DNA of 64,000 nt from Actinostola sp. cb2023 (Eukaryota > Cnidaria > Anthozoa > Actiniaria > Actinostolidae), in the NCBI GenBank assembly GCA_033675265.1, contig JAUJYZ010000186.1:286001-350000 (forward strand). Reading direction: 5' to 3'. The position numbers and the translations under genes are program-made. The notes beneath the pieces were generated by a model, which worked only from the letters and a program-made list of their open reading frames with translations, did not search any database and had not been told where the DNA came from. This document shows positions 22,889-36,000 of the stretch, piece by piece (the first letter of the stretch is position 1; the number at the start of each line of letters is the position of its first letter).

Positions 22889-22980
22889 CTTAGTCATCAT
22901 ATTTATCTACTGGGCGACAGTCACATTACGAGACCCTTCACCTCAAGGAGTTTGAACCATTCCAGTAATTTCCACTCAAC
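22889..22980 (-). pseudogene. Exon-like cassette, copy B
   Basis: Minus strand: TTTTCAG, a divergent copy beginning GTTGAGTGGAAATTACTGG, then GTAAAAGTC. It has stops in all frames that I checked. Confidence 0.5.
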
Positions 22981-24782
22981 CTGAAAACAAGAGATAAATT
23001 TAGACAAAAGTCCTGGTAGAACAATAATATTTCCTACCCCTTCCACAAATAACCTCCCCCTTAATTGCCCCACCCCTCCCCCACTAAAACCACCCCATTC
23101 TTCCACTCCCTCTCCACAGAAACCATCCCTTGCCCCACCCCCCTCCTCCACCAAAACCATCAGATACTACACTTCCACCAAAACCATCTGTTGCCCCACC
23201 CCCACCAAAACCATCCCATTCTCCCACTCCCTCTCCACCAAAACCATCCCTTGCCCCACCCCCTCCTTCACCAAAACCATCATTTACTCCACTTCCACCA
23301 AAACCATCTGTTACACCACCCCCTCCCCCACCAAAACCATCCCATTCTCCCACCCCCTCTGCCAAAACCATCCCATTCCCCCACTCCCTCTACACCAAAA
23401 CCATCCCATTCTCCCAACCCCTCTGCCAAAACCATCCCATTCCCCCACTCCCTCTACACCAAAACCATCCCGTTCCCCCACCAAAGCCATCTGTTGTCCC
23501 ACCCCCTCTCCACCAAAACCATCCCTTGCCCCACCCCCTCCTCCTCCACCAAAACCATCCCTTGCCCCACCCCCTCCTCCACCAAAACCATCTGTTATCC
23601 CACCAAAACCATCTGTTGCCGCACCCCCAACCTCCACTAAAACCATCCCATTCTCCCACCCACTCCTCCACCAAAACCATCAGTTACTCCAACAAAACCA
23701 TCAGTTACTCCACCAAAACCATCTGTTGCCCCACCAAAACCATCTGTTGCCCCCCAAAACCACCAAAACCATCTGTTGCCCCACCAAAACCATCTGTTGC
23801 CCCACCAAAACCATCTGTTGCCCCACCAAAACCATCTGTTGCCCCACCAAAACCATCTGTTGCCCCCCACCAAAACCATCTGTTGCCCCACCAAAACCAT
23901 CTGTTGCCCCACCAAAACCATCTGTTGCCCCACCAAAACCATCTGTTGCCCCACCAAAACCATCTGTTGCCCCACCAAAACCATCTGTTGCCCCACCAAA
24001 ACCATCTCTTGCCCCACCAAAACCATCTCTTGCCCCACCAAAACCATCTCTGCCCCACCAAAACCATCTCTTGCCCCACCAAAACCATCTCTTGCCCCAC
24101 CAAAACCATCTCTTGCCCCACCAAAACCATCTCTTGCCCCACCCCCTCTCTACAAAAACCATCGCATTCCCCCATTCCCTCTCCACCAAAACCATCCCTT
24201 GCCCCACCCCCTCCATCAAAACCATCCCATTCTCCCACTCCCTCTACACCAAAACCATCCCTTCCCCACCCCCTCCTCCACTAAAACCATATGTTACTCC
24301 ACCTCCACCAAAACCATATGTTGCCCCACCCCCTCTCCACAAAAACCATCCCATTCTTGCACCCCCTCCCCACCAAAACCATCCTATTCCCCACCAAAAC
24401 CATCCCATTGTCCATCCCCCTCCCCCACGAAAACTATCCTGTTGCCCCACTGCCTCCTCCACCAAAACCATCGCATTGCCCCACCCCTCCCCATGCACCA
24501 AAACCATCCTGTTGCCGCAATTTTGTCGCAACTCCTCCATTCATCTTTTCTTCATTAAACCTTCACCCCTTCCCACAAAACCCTTCGTTTTCTCCACTCT
24601 TTTTCCCACTAAAAAACCCAAGATATTTTTGCACGATCGAAATTTCCCTACCCCCTCCCTCCCTGGATACAATTAATAAAAACAGAAATAAAAGCACTAA
24701 AACCCCAGACATTTTGTGGCAAAACAATCCTACAGTGAATACTCCAAAAATAAATAAAAACAAAGATTTATGAGACTTTTAC

Positions 24783-24872
24783 CTTGGTGGCCGTATTTAT
24801 CTGCTAGGCGATAGTCACATGACGAGACCCTTCGCCTCGAGGAGTTTGAACAATTCCAGTGATTTAGAGTCC
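24783..24872 (-). pseudogene. Exon-like cassette, copy C (about 89 nt)
   Basis: Minus strand: acceptor TTTCAG, then GACTCTAAATCACTGG, ending CACCAAG, then GTAAAAGTC. Relative to copy E it lacks 4 bp near its start, which would shift the frame. It is almost identical to copy D because both lie in the 2.13-kb duplicated segment. Confidence 0.6.
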
Positions 24873-26911
24873 TGAAACAAAAGGAAATAAATTTAGGAAA
24901 TAAACTTTACCCCGTCTTCGCACTAAAAAAATATTTCAAAATTAATGTCTCGAAATAAATTTCCGCGCTTTTTGACAAATTCTTCGTACTCCATACCCCC
25001 CATATTCTTCTCAAAAAAATGTATCCCCACCTTCTGTTACCCCACCTCCACCAAAACCATCCCATTCCCCCACTCCCTCTCCACCAAAACCATCCCTTGT
25101 CCCATCCCCTCCACCAAAACCATCCCTTGCCCCACCCCCTCCACCAAAACCATCCCATTCCCCCACTCCCTCTCCACCAAAACCATCCCTTGCCCCATCC
25201 CCTCCTCCACCAAAACCATCTGTTACCTCACCAAAACCATCTGTTGCCCCACGCCCTCCCCCACTAAAACCATCCCATTCTCCCACCCCTCCACCAAAAC
25301 CATCCCACTCCCCAACTCCCTTTCCACCAAAACCATCCCTTGTCCCTCTGCCAAAAACATCCCATTCCCCCACTCTCTCTCCACCAAAACCATCCCTTGT
25401 CCCCCACCCCCCTCCTCCACCAAAACCATCCTTGCCCCACCCCCTCTCCACCAAAACCATCCCATTCTCTCCACTCCCTCTCCACCAAAACCACCCCGTC
25501 CTCCACCAAAACCATATGTTACTCCCCTCCACCAAAACCATCTGATTACTCCACCCCCTCCACAAAAAACCATCCCTTGCCCCACCCCCTCCTTCACCGT
25601 GCCCCATATGTTACTCCACCAAAACCATCTGTTGCCCCACCCCCTCTCTACAAAAACCATCCCATTTCCCCATTCCCTCTACACCAAAACCATCCCTTGC
25701 CCACCCCGTCCTCCACCAAAATCATCTGTTACTGCCCAAAACCCCGATTCTCTACAAAAACCATCCCATTCCTTCTACACCAAAACCATCCCTTGCCCCA
25801 CCCCCTCCCCCACCAAAACCATCTGTTGCCCCACCCACTCTCTACAAAAACCATCCCATTCCTCTCTACACCAAAACCATCCCTTGCCCCACCCCTTCCT
25901 CCACCAAAACCATCTGTTGCCCCCCCTTCCTCCACCAAAACCATCTGTTGCCCCACCCCCTCTCTACAAAAACCATCCCATTCCCTCTATACCAAAACCA
26001 TCCCGTGCCCCACCCCTTCCTCCACCAAAACCATCCGATGCCCCACCCCCTCTCTACAAAAAACCATCCCATTTCCTCTATACCAAAACCATCCCGTGCC
26101 CCACCCCTTCCTCCACCAAAACCATCTGTTGCCCCACCCACTCTCTACAAAAAAAACCATCCCATTCCCTCTACACCAAAACCATCCCTTGCCCCACCCC
26201 CTCCCCCAAAAAACCATCTTTCCTCATTCCCTCCACTCTCTACACCAAAACCATCCCTTGCCCCATCCCCTCCTTCACCAAAACCATATGTTACCCCCTC
26301 CTCCACCAAAACCATCTGTTGCCCTACCCCCCCTCTCCACAAAAACCATCCCATTCTCGCACCCCCTCCCCACCAAAACCATCCTCCACCAAAACCATCC
26401 CATTGTCCCCATTCCCCCTCCCCCAGCAAAACCATCTTGTTGCCCCACTCCATCCCCCAGCAAAACTATCCCATTCCCCCACCTCCTCCCCACCAAAAAT
26501 CATCCCATTCCCCTCCCCCATCAAAACTATCCTGTTGTCCCACCCCCTCCTTCACCAAAACCATCCAGTTGTCCCACCAAAACCATCACCAAAACCATCG
26601 CATTGCCCCACCCCTCCCCATGCACCAAAACCATCCTGTTGCCGCAATTTTGACGCAACTCCTCCCCTCATATTTTCTTCATTAAACCTTCACCCCCTTC
26701 CCACAAAATCCTTCGTTTTCTCCACTCCTTTTCCCACTAAAAAAGCCAAGATATTTTTGCACGATCGAAATTTCCCTACCCCCTCCCTCCCTGGATACAA
26801 TTAATAAAAACAGAAATAAAAGCACTAAAACCCCAGACATTTTGTGGCAAAACAATCCTACAGTGAATACTCCAAAAATAAATAAAAACAAAGATTTATG
26901 AGACTTTTACC

Positions 26912-27006
26912 TTGGTGGCCGTATTTATCTGCTGGGCGATAGTCACATGACGCGTACGAGACCCTTCGCCTCGAGGAGTTTGAACAATTCCAGTGATTTA
27001 GAGTCC
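26912..27006 (-). pseudogene. Exon-like cassette, copy D
   Basis: Near-identical to copy C except for six extra bases (CGCGTA region) before ATGTGACTATCGCC. The splice sites are preserved, but the frame is disrupted at the start as in copy C. Confidence 0.6.
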
Positions 27007-27759
27007 TGAAACAAAAGGAAATAAATTTAGGAAATAAACTTTACCCCGTCTTCGCACTAAAAAAATATTCCAAAATTATGTCTCGAAATAAATTTCCGCG
27101 CTTTTTGACAAATTCTTCTAACTCCCTACCCCCGGCCCATATTCTTCTCAAAAAAATGTATCCCCACCAAATTAAAACCATCCCTTTCTCGCGTACTAAA
27201 AATGTCAGAAAGTTTGGCGCGAAATAAATTCCCGCGCTTTTTGACAAATTCTTCGTACTCCCTACCCCAGGAGCCCATATTCTTCTCAAAAAAAATTATC
27301 TCCTCACCACCAAAACCATCCCTTTCTCACGTACTAAAAATGCGCAGACATTTTGGCGCGAAAGAGATTCCAACACGCGTTTTGACAAAAAAATCGAATT
27401 AACTCCTACGGTAGGAGTCCTACCCCCCTCCGGCTCTCCTCTTCCCCAATTCCTCACTAAAAAATCATAAAATTCGTCACAAACTAAATTAGCGCGCTTT
27501 TCGACGAAATAACTCCCGGCAGACGGCTTTTCTCCCCACCACTTCCTTACTAAAAAAATCCATGATAAATTAACATGAATCTAACGCGAAAGAATTGAAA
27601 TTCCATGATCCCCACCCCCACCCCTCCTGAAATTTTGGCGCAAACAAAATCCCGTGCTTTTCGAAAATAAACCTAGATACACGTTTACGAAAAAGTCAAA
27701 TGGAAGGGCAAACAATGCAACTCTAAAAATAAATAGAAACAACGATTTATAGGAGACTT

Positions 27760-27852
27760 TTACCTTGGTGGTAGTATTTATCTGCTGGGCGATAGTCACA
27801 TAACGAGACCCTTCGCCTCGAGGTGTTTGAACAATTCCAGTACGTGACTTCG
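27760..27852 (-). CDS. Exon-like cassette, copy E: probable real exon of an unidentified gene
   Basis: The minus strand has a good acceptor (ATTTTTTTCAG), 93 nt with one fully open frame of 31 codons, then CACCAAG and GTAAAAGTC. The frame reads in part GIVQTPRGEG and SRYVTIAQQINTTTK, giving phase 0 at both ends. It is the only one of five cassettes whose length is a multiple of three with this frame intact, so it may be the parent of copies A-D. The likely promoter or 5' region lies at 28.3-29.0 kb. I do not recognise the protein. Confidence 0.4.
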
Positions 27853-28299
27853 AGTCCTGAAAAAAATGAAATAATTAAATACAGGGAAACAGTATTGATA
27901 ACAAGAATTGTACATGTATTTATAAAAGACATAGAAATGCTTTTTCGGTCTTTCAAAGTTTACTAGCTTTCAAAATGGTCGGGAAACGAGCTCAATGCAA
28001 GTTCACAAATTAACTTTGAAGAATGACTTCAGTTTTTCTTTCAAGTTTAATAGAAACTCGTCTTGTTCAAAGAGAAAACTACAGCGAACTATTGCGTACC
28101 TTGCGAGGTGGCCAGCAAACGACTTGAACTACAAAGCTGCCTGCTCTGTTGTGAAGGCGCCGCTTAAAATGTCATTTGCGAAGCTTTCTTCTCGCTTCAA
28201 CACCATGAAAACTGTTTCTGCAAAAGGAATAGAAAGAAAGAAACTTAGTATTTCACTAGATAAACGTTTGAAGGCAGAGTTTTGAAGAATAATTACGAC

Positions 28300-29060
28300 G
28301 AATTCACGGTTCCATTCAGAGTTTCAATTTGGCGCCAACTCAGAGTTGCAAAATTTTGGACAACATTTTTGCATAAAATACACATTCGAACGGGTAAAAA
28401 CTGCTCAAACTTATACAAAACAGTATTTTCTAAAGGAAGAGGTAGGAATAATACGGACTTGTACTCACATTTAGGAAGTTTTCGAAGACAACTTTCGTCT
28501 CACTACTCTCACTCTGTGTTCACCATGCGCTCAAAATTGCGACAAGATATTTCGCAAAATTCCAAATGAAAAATGCCTCTAGGATGCAGCCATTAGCAAG
28601 TTCGGTCGAAGAACTTTCTGAAAACTGCAAATTAAGGAAAATAGATTAAATTTTGTGCAAAATTTTGAACAAAATTCGTTAGAGCCTCTCTCACCTTGCT
28701 GCTGCACTCCTCCACGCTCTTCTTCAAAGTGACAAAACGCGCCAAGGAAGCCCTTCGAGTGCACATAGACACGTGCACTTGCGGTTTCAGCCAATGAGAA
28801 GCGATTTAGGAAAATCGACGAATTTTAAGGAACCAATCACAATCCAACAATCCAACGCATCATTCGGTGATTGACAGGTTTAAAAATCTATGGGGCGGAC
28901 GATGCAATTTTTGAGGGAAAGCCGTAGTTGTTAAAGCGTGCGGGAGTTCACGAAAGACCCGAAACTTTATTGCGAACCGAAAAGTTGCCCGTTAAAGCTC
29001 GCCCGTTTTCGGTCGTACGTGTGTTCTGGAAAGACTATTATTTGTAATATAATTAATTGA
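28300..29060 (-). promoter_or_regulatory. Possible promoter and 5' UTR region of a minus-strand gene
   Basis: CpG content rises here against the AT-rich background. TTTGGCGCC-like (E2F-type) sites occur near 28330 and a GCGCCGC near 28158. A minus-strand donor (GTGAGAGAGG) lies at 28684-28693 and an acceptor (GTTTTCAG) near 28622. The sequence between and below has no convincing start codon. This is inference from composition only. Confidence 0.25.
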
Positions 29061-29149
29061 AAGAAGAAGGAAAAGAAGTAAACTAGTAGGGGAGGGGGAG
29101 GGTAGCAGCTGCTCCTCGACAAATTAGACCACAGGCAGCCCAATAGTCC

Positions 29150-29314
29150 ATTTCCGAGTTCCTTTTATCTCTGTTTCAAAACGAGTCTACGTGCGAAACC
29201 TTTCATATGAAAATTAGTTTTATTTACATGAAAAAGGAAAAATCATTTGCATATGAAACTGTTTCGCACGTAGACTCGTTTTGAAACAGAGATAAAAGGA
29301 ACTCGGAAATGGCC
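29150..29314. mobile_element. Foldback element with about 60-bp near-perfect arms
   Basis: The left arm (29150-29213) contains CCGAGTTCCTTTTATCTCTG; the right arm (29250-29314) is its reverse complement. A 36-bp AT-rich loop separates them. There is no coding capacity. Confidence 0.85.
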
Positions 29315-29896
29315 TAAATATTAAGCTGTACTGTCACGGTATAGTTACATGTTTTAAAAGGAGAAAAAAATACCTAATATGTTTAAATGAGCAAACAATC
29401 CACTCCATGCAGGTGTGAAGAACCTAGTGATAAATACACTGTGTTTGTTTTAGTAAACTTTATTCAGAATTTTCAGAGAAATTGTGTTTAGGTCAGTTTT
29501 CAATGTCGAAACCATTGGCAAAGCTGCCATGAGCAGAGCTTGGGTTACCTGTGCTCATATCAACAGACAACGTCGACACCAACGATTTAAAAAAACTTAT
29601 ATCCTATAAATCAAAAATGGATACACCTACAGGACTGTATCGTACGTAAATCTGTACTTTTTGTTGGGGATTTAACATGGGGAACACCATTCAAATCATA
29701 TCAGGATATTCCAGCGATACTGCCACTGTCAGTGTCAATGTATAAATTGTCATGGTAACTGAAACTGAAGGCGGTAAAATCCAACGGCGGATCCAGGGGA
29801 AAGGTCGGGGTGGTCCGGACCCCCTGTCATATCTGAGGTTCAATTGTTTATCCTAGAATCTAGTTTTGCCACAGGTTTGAAGTAAATATACGTGCC

Positions 29897-29960
29897 CCCC
29901 CCCCCCCCCCCCCCCCCCCAAGATGGGATCCATCCCTTACCCCCCCCCCCCCCCCCCCCA
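29897..29960 (+). repeat. Two long poly-C runs
   Basis: Two runs of about 20 C are separated by AAGATGGGATCCATCCCTTA. They lie just past the GRWD1 3' end and follow a repeat-like sequence (GGCGGATCCAGGGG near 29792). The lengths may be unreliable in an assembly. Confidence 0.8.
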
Positions 29961-30007
29961 AACCCATCTACCATCAGATTTAAACAAGTAAAATCATAAA
30001 ATTTGTC

Positions 30008-30013
30008 TTTAAT
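30008..30013 (-). terminator. Polyadenylation signal of GRWD1 (ATTAAA)
   Basis: On the minus strand ATTAAA lies 9 bp after the stop codon. This is the common variant of AATAAA. It is unusually close to the stop, so another signal further on is possible. Confidence 0.4.
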
Positions 30014-30021
30014 AATAATAA

Positions 30022-33000
30022 TTATACACTGATAGTCTTGAATACATTGAATCCGCTTGCTGCTGTGCTGAATATAACACCAGGCAGCTGCTGATGCCAG
30101 TGAAGTTCTTTAACTGATTTTTGACCCTAGAAAAAAATTGTTGCTGTCAGTAACTAACCATCAAAATATAATGATGATTTTGATGATGATGATTATTATT
30201 ACAAGATGATTGTAATCATGCAATGATGCAATTTAGCAAATATCAGAGCTGATGATGATGACTATGGTGATCAATGTTAATGGTGATCTGATGATGCAGA
30301 TGATGGTGATGATTGTTGCAGTAAAACTGATGGTAGTGATCATGATGGTGGTGGTGGTGATGATAATGCTGATGTTAAATGTAATTAATTGTATTAATTA
30401 AATGTATTAATTAAATGTATTAATTAAATGTATTAATTAAATGTATTAATTGTATTAATTGTATTAATTAAATGTATTAATTGTATTAATTAAATGTATT
30501 AATTGTATTAATTAAATGTATTAATTGTATCAATTAAATGTATTAATTGTAATTAAATGTATTAATTGTATTAATTAAATGTATTAATTGTATTAATTAA
30601 TTGTAATTAAATATATTAATTAAATGTATTAATTGTATTAATTAAATGTATTAATTGTATTAATTAATTGTAATTAAATGTATTAATTGTATTAATTAAA
30701 TGTATTAATTGTATTAATTAAATGTATTAATTGTAATTAAATGTATTAATTGTATTAATTAAATGTGTTAAATGTAATTAAATGTATTAATTGTTGCAGT
30801 GGTGATAATGGTGGTAGTAGAAGAGGTGATGTCACTATGGGAGATGATGATGGTGGTGGTTATTGCAGTGATTATTGTATTAATAATAAAATGATGATGC
30901 TGATGATTGTAACCATACCATATGAATAAACAGTAGTTGTGGAGGAACATCTAAATGACGACCAGGCCCTTCTGCAGCTTCATCTCTCTCAACAGCCAAG
31001 TCCCATAACGTAACCTGGTTATCCTCAGACGATGCAGCGAACACAGAACTGTCTGTTGGATGCCATTCCACTGATGTAATGGGTCCTGTATTATGCTTGA
31101 ACAAAGCTACTGACTCACCCCTGCACAGTAGAAAAATGTTAGCTTGTTGCTATGGTAACATAACTAAGTACATGTAAAGATGAAGACACATGGTGCAATA
31201 TTGCTAGCAATGGCACAATGTGAGTGGTACCTCTTGTAATTTGTAGCATACAAGATTGCAATGTACTTCAATAAACTTCAATGGTGACAATAATTTATTA
31301 CAGATGTTGGTCACACGATGCAATCATATTCCCAGCAATATTGTGTGCAATGTTGCACCGTGTGTCTGTACCTAAATACTTTTTGTGAATTCAGAATTTA
31401 TTTTCAGAATGAAAAACTGTTATCTGTTATACAACATAATATTTATAAATACATACTTTTGGAATTGTCTGAGGTCCCATATTTTTAGAATGCCATCATC
31501 ACCTCCTGATGCAATGAATGGTTCATTCCTGCAGAGCAATATGATGATACACTGAATGTGGATATAATTCATAATGTAATTAGTTGCTTGGTTGTAGTTA
31601 GTAATAAAAGTTAGTTGTTTCATCAAGCGAAATAGTATAAATTTTGCACTTTTTATTGTTACAATCAACTGTCTCTAGGCAGACACCCATCTAAGCTGGA
31701 CAACTTTGTCTGGTCCTTGCTGCACTGTTTTATTATAAATTCACTCTCTGTTAGACAAACACTTCGCTAAGCCAGACAGCAAATATTGGTCCCAAAGACT
31801 CTGGGAGTTGATTGTATGTAGAAATTGAAGGAGTTTGTGCAATATCAGTGACTTGTGATGAAAACCTAATTCTACTTTGGAATTCAAAGCTCGCCAAGAG
31901 GAAAATTTAGTTGATGATCAGAGATCACTAATGGTGTTCTTGTATGTACTGGTTCCTTCAAGTGTAAGCTCACCTATTCCATGAGATAACATTGACATCA
32001 GTTTCATGTGCTTGTGTCGTCATCATGCAAGCTTTAGAAGGAGCAGCTCTGGCATCCCAAATACGAATTGTTTTATCAACAGAAGAAGAAGCAAAAACCT
32101 ACAAATGAAATAAAGTAATGTCTACATAATTATTATTGTCAAACCAGGAAATAATCAATGTTGTCATCATCATCAACCTCATCGACTATAATTATCAACA
32201 TCATCCATTATGTTGATGATGATAATTATAATGGATGAGGTTGATGATGATGATAATGGATGATGATGATTATAATGGATGTTGATGATGGATGATGATA
32301 ATGGATGATGATGATTATAATGGATGATGTTGATGATGGATGATGATAATGATGATGATGATTACAATGGATGATGTTGATGATAATGGATGATGTTGAT
32401 GATGATGATAATGGATGATGTTGATGATAATGGATGATGTTGATGATGATGATACTGGATGATGTTGATGATAATGGATGATGTTGATGATGGATGATGA
32501 TAATGGATGATGATGATTATAATGGATGATGTTGATGATAATGGTTGATGTTGATGATAATGGACGATGTTGATGATGGATGATGTTGATGATGATGATA
32601 ATGGATGATGTTGATGATCTAATGATAGTGGATGATGTTGATGATGGATGATGTTGATGATAATGGATGATGATGATTATAATGGATGATGGTGATAGTG
32701 GATGAGGTTGATGATAATGGATGATGTTGATGATGATGATAATGGATGATGTTGATGATAATGGATGATGTTGATGATGATGTTGATGATCTAATGATAG
32801 TGGATGAAGTTGATAATGGATGATGTTGATGATGTTAATGCATCATCCATTCTCATCATCATCATCCATTCTCATCATCCATTCTCATCATCATCACCCA
32901 TTCTCATCATCAACATCATCCACTATCATTATTGCCATCAACATCATCCATTATCGTTCTCATCAACCTCATCATTATCATCCACTATATAATCATCGTC

Positions 33001-36000
33001 ATCATCAACATCATTATCATTATTTAACAGCTGATTGATATCAGACAATACAATATCAATACGAGACATACATTTTTTTCATTTGGACTCCATTGTAAAT
33101 CCTCCACAGAGTCAGTGTGTGCATCGTAGGGTCTCTGGTCCACATGCCAACTGCCGCCTTCTTGTGGTGACCAAAGGTGAATGTTGTGTTTGCAGTCTCC
33201 CGTGAGTAATCTACGGACCAAAAGGATCATTACATTGAAAACCAATATATTATAATCATCATCATCATAATTATTGCTCATCAACATCATTAATCATCAT
33301 CACCATCATTATTGCAGCTACCAACACAATCAACATCACTAATCATCATCACCATCATTATTGCAGCTACCAACACAATCAACATCATTAATCATCATCA
33401 CCATCATTATTGCAGCTACCAACACAATCAACATCATTAATCATCATCATGAAACTACATGTACCATACAACCATTATTATTATCATCGATTGTCCATTG
33501 CAAAACCATCATCATCATCAACAACAACACTAATAACATACATTACATGTACATTACATGTAAATAAGAACCCAGACTTTACCTCCCAGGAACAGTCCTT
33601 GACCAATCCATTGCAAAACCATCATCATCATCAACAACAACACTAATAACATACATTACATGTACATTACATGCAAATAAGAACCCAGACTTTACCTCCC
33701 AGGAACAGTCCTTGACCAGTCCATTGCAAAACCATCATCATCATCAACAACAACAACACTAATAGCATACATTACATGTACATTACATGCAAATAAGAAC
33801 CCAGACTTTACCTCCCAGGAACAGTCCTTGACCAGTCCATTGCAAAACATCATCATCATCAACAACAACACTAGTAACATACATTACATGTACATTACAA
33901 TAAGAACCCAGACTTTACCTCCCAGGAACAGTCCTTGACCAGTCCATTGCAAAACCATCATCATCATCAACAACAACACTAGTAACATACATTACATGTA
34001 CATTACATGCAAATAAGAACCCAGACTTTACCTCCCAGGAACAGTCCTTGACCAGTCCATGCATGCAAAACCATCATCATCAACAACAACAACACTAGTA
34101 ACATACATTACATGTACATTACATGCAAATAAGAACCCAGACTTTACCTCCCAGGAACAGTCCTTGACCAGTCCATTGCAAAACCATCATCATCATCAAC
34201 AACAACACTAGTAACATACATTACATGTACATTACATGTAAATAAGAACCCAGACTTTACCTCCCAGGAACAGTCCTTGACCAGTCCATTGCAAAACCAT
34301 CATCAACAACAACACTAGTAACATACATTACATGTACATTACAATAAGAACCCAGACTTTACCTCCCAGGAACAGTCCTTGACCAGTCCATTGCAAAACC
34401 ATAACATCATCATCATCAACAACAACACTAGTAACATACATTACATGTACATTACAATAAGAACCCAGACTTTACCTCCCAGGAACAGTCCTTGACCAGT
34501 CCATTGCAAAACCATCATCATCATCAACAACAACACTAGTAACATACATTACATGTTCATTACATGTAAATAAGAACCCAGACTTTACCTCCCAGGAACA
34601 GTCCTTGACCAGTCCATTGCAAAACCTTCGGCCTATAAGACAAAAAGATAAAATATTATAGTTCGGGTACCTTGTGCAGCTTCTTCTGATAGACCACTAT
34701 TATATACACCTCAATCTCATTAAAATAGCTAATAGTCGACTCGGCTAGCACCTCATTGGCTATTGAGCTCATGTTCATTGTATGACTTGATTTTGAGTAA
34801 TAACTGTCATAATATTTTTTTTATAGTGATCATAATAATAATAATAATACTCCAGTTTCGAGTTGTTTAGACACTGCTGTACTTCTTGACAAAAGACGCA
34901 TTTGCTCAGCCTTTAAAGCCTCAATCCAGAGAATAAACCTGTGGAATGAAAAAATGATTCTATTGTCCTATGTCAACATTTTTCACATTCTCGTTGGTAT
35001 TTGTGAATAATTTACGCTGAATTGAGGCGAAGGCTGAGCAAATGCGTCTTTTGTCAAGGTGCGTAAACAACTCGAAACTGGAGTATTGCTTGTATAGCGT
35101 CTTCTCATATATGAGAAAACCATATTAGCATAATTCACTTCATCGCATACCTGCATAGGGGCATTCTGCTATCCTACATTTTGTATGTCGGGATATTTGT
35201 ACAGGGTCCAAATGTGCTCAACTGGCAGTTGTTCTCACGAGCTATTTATTCATTCATTCATTCAATAACATATACATAAAGTCTTCTTGGTTTTATACTT
35301 ACTTGGTGTCCATTAAAGGTATATAACGGCTTGACTTCCTTGGCATGTGTTGTGTTGGTAGGATTGTCCACGGCAATAACTTGGGGTGAGATATCCCATA
35401 TATGGACCTTGTTCTTGTCTGACCATGTAGCAACTATATGTCTGTTGGGGATATGTGCATGCTTGGAAGAAAAGTAGAAGAACCGTTAAACCCAGCGCAC
35501 ACTACAACTCGACTGTCTTGTGGTATACGACTCCATTTTGTATGGGACCACACATGATTGTTAAGATCATCAGGGATTTGTGCATTAGGCAAATCTACGT
35601 GCTATTAGTTTTAGTATTGTATTAGTATTAGTAGCTTACATTTTTGTATTGTAATATTAACCCTTTGACACCCAGAGATTTTTGAGTTTTTTAGCGATTT
35701 TCTGGACCTAATCACGCCATAGGAAATTTCGATTCCATATAAGGGGTTTCCATGGAAATCTTGACAGTTCTGAAAGCCCACGGGCTCAGGTTCTGACGTA
35801 ATCTTTCTCTTTTGGTGAATCTCCTCGAGGAACGGCATCTCGTAGCTACTAGGATCGGTCAATTTTGCATTTTTAGAGTGTTTATAGCCATTATTCACCA
35901 CAGAAGCCCCCAGGACAGCATCATTAAGCTTGACTGGTGTGGTAGAGACCGTTCTCCTGGAAGAACTCAGGAGTTTAGATACGAATTCACGAACAGATTT

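Larger units (their letters stand above)
22200..27350. repeat. CCACCAAAACCATC satellite with higher-order duplication
   Basis: Short units based on CCACCAAAACCATC joined to CCATTCCCCCAC, CTTGCCCCACC or TGTTGCCC fill most of this region, with a regular 20-21 bp block at 23700-24140. A higher-order duplication of about 2.13 kb is clear: the sequence from about 24511 recurs from about 26638, including long non-satellite parts. Long open frames exist on both strands (for example 24945-26804 plus; 23705-24238 minus) but are periodic Pro/Lys/His- or Gly/Phe/Trp-rich repeats. I do not call them genes. Confidence 0.92.

Noticed and set aside
23130..26804. Long open frames (up to 619 codons) in the CCACCAAAACCATC satellite
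   Set aside because: They occur on both strands, follow the repeat period exactly, and lack any domain-like or non-repetitive sequence.
27995..28569. Plus-strand frames over the CpG-richer region
   Set aside because: No similarity, unusual lysine/serine content and no splice context; the region looks like promoter or 5' UTR sequence of a minus-strand gene.
33541..34632. CRISPR-like array
   Set aside because: Regular roughly 113-bp period, but the units contain a eukaryotic exon fragment and the spacers are not unique. The setting is an intron of an animal gene.
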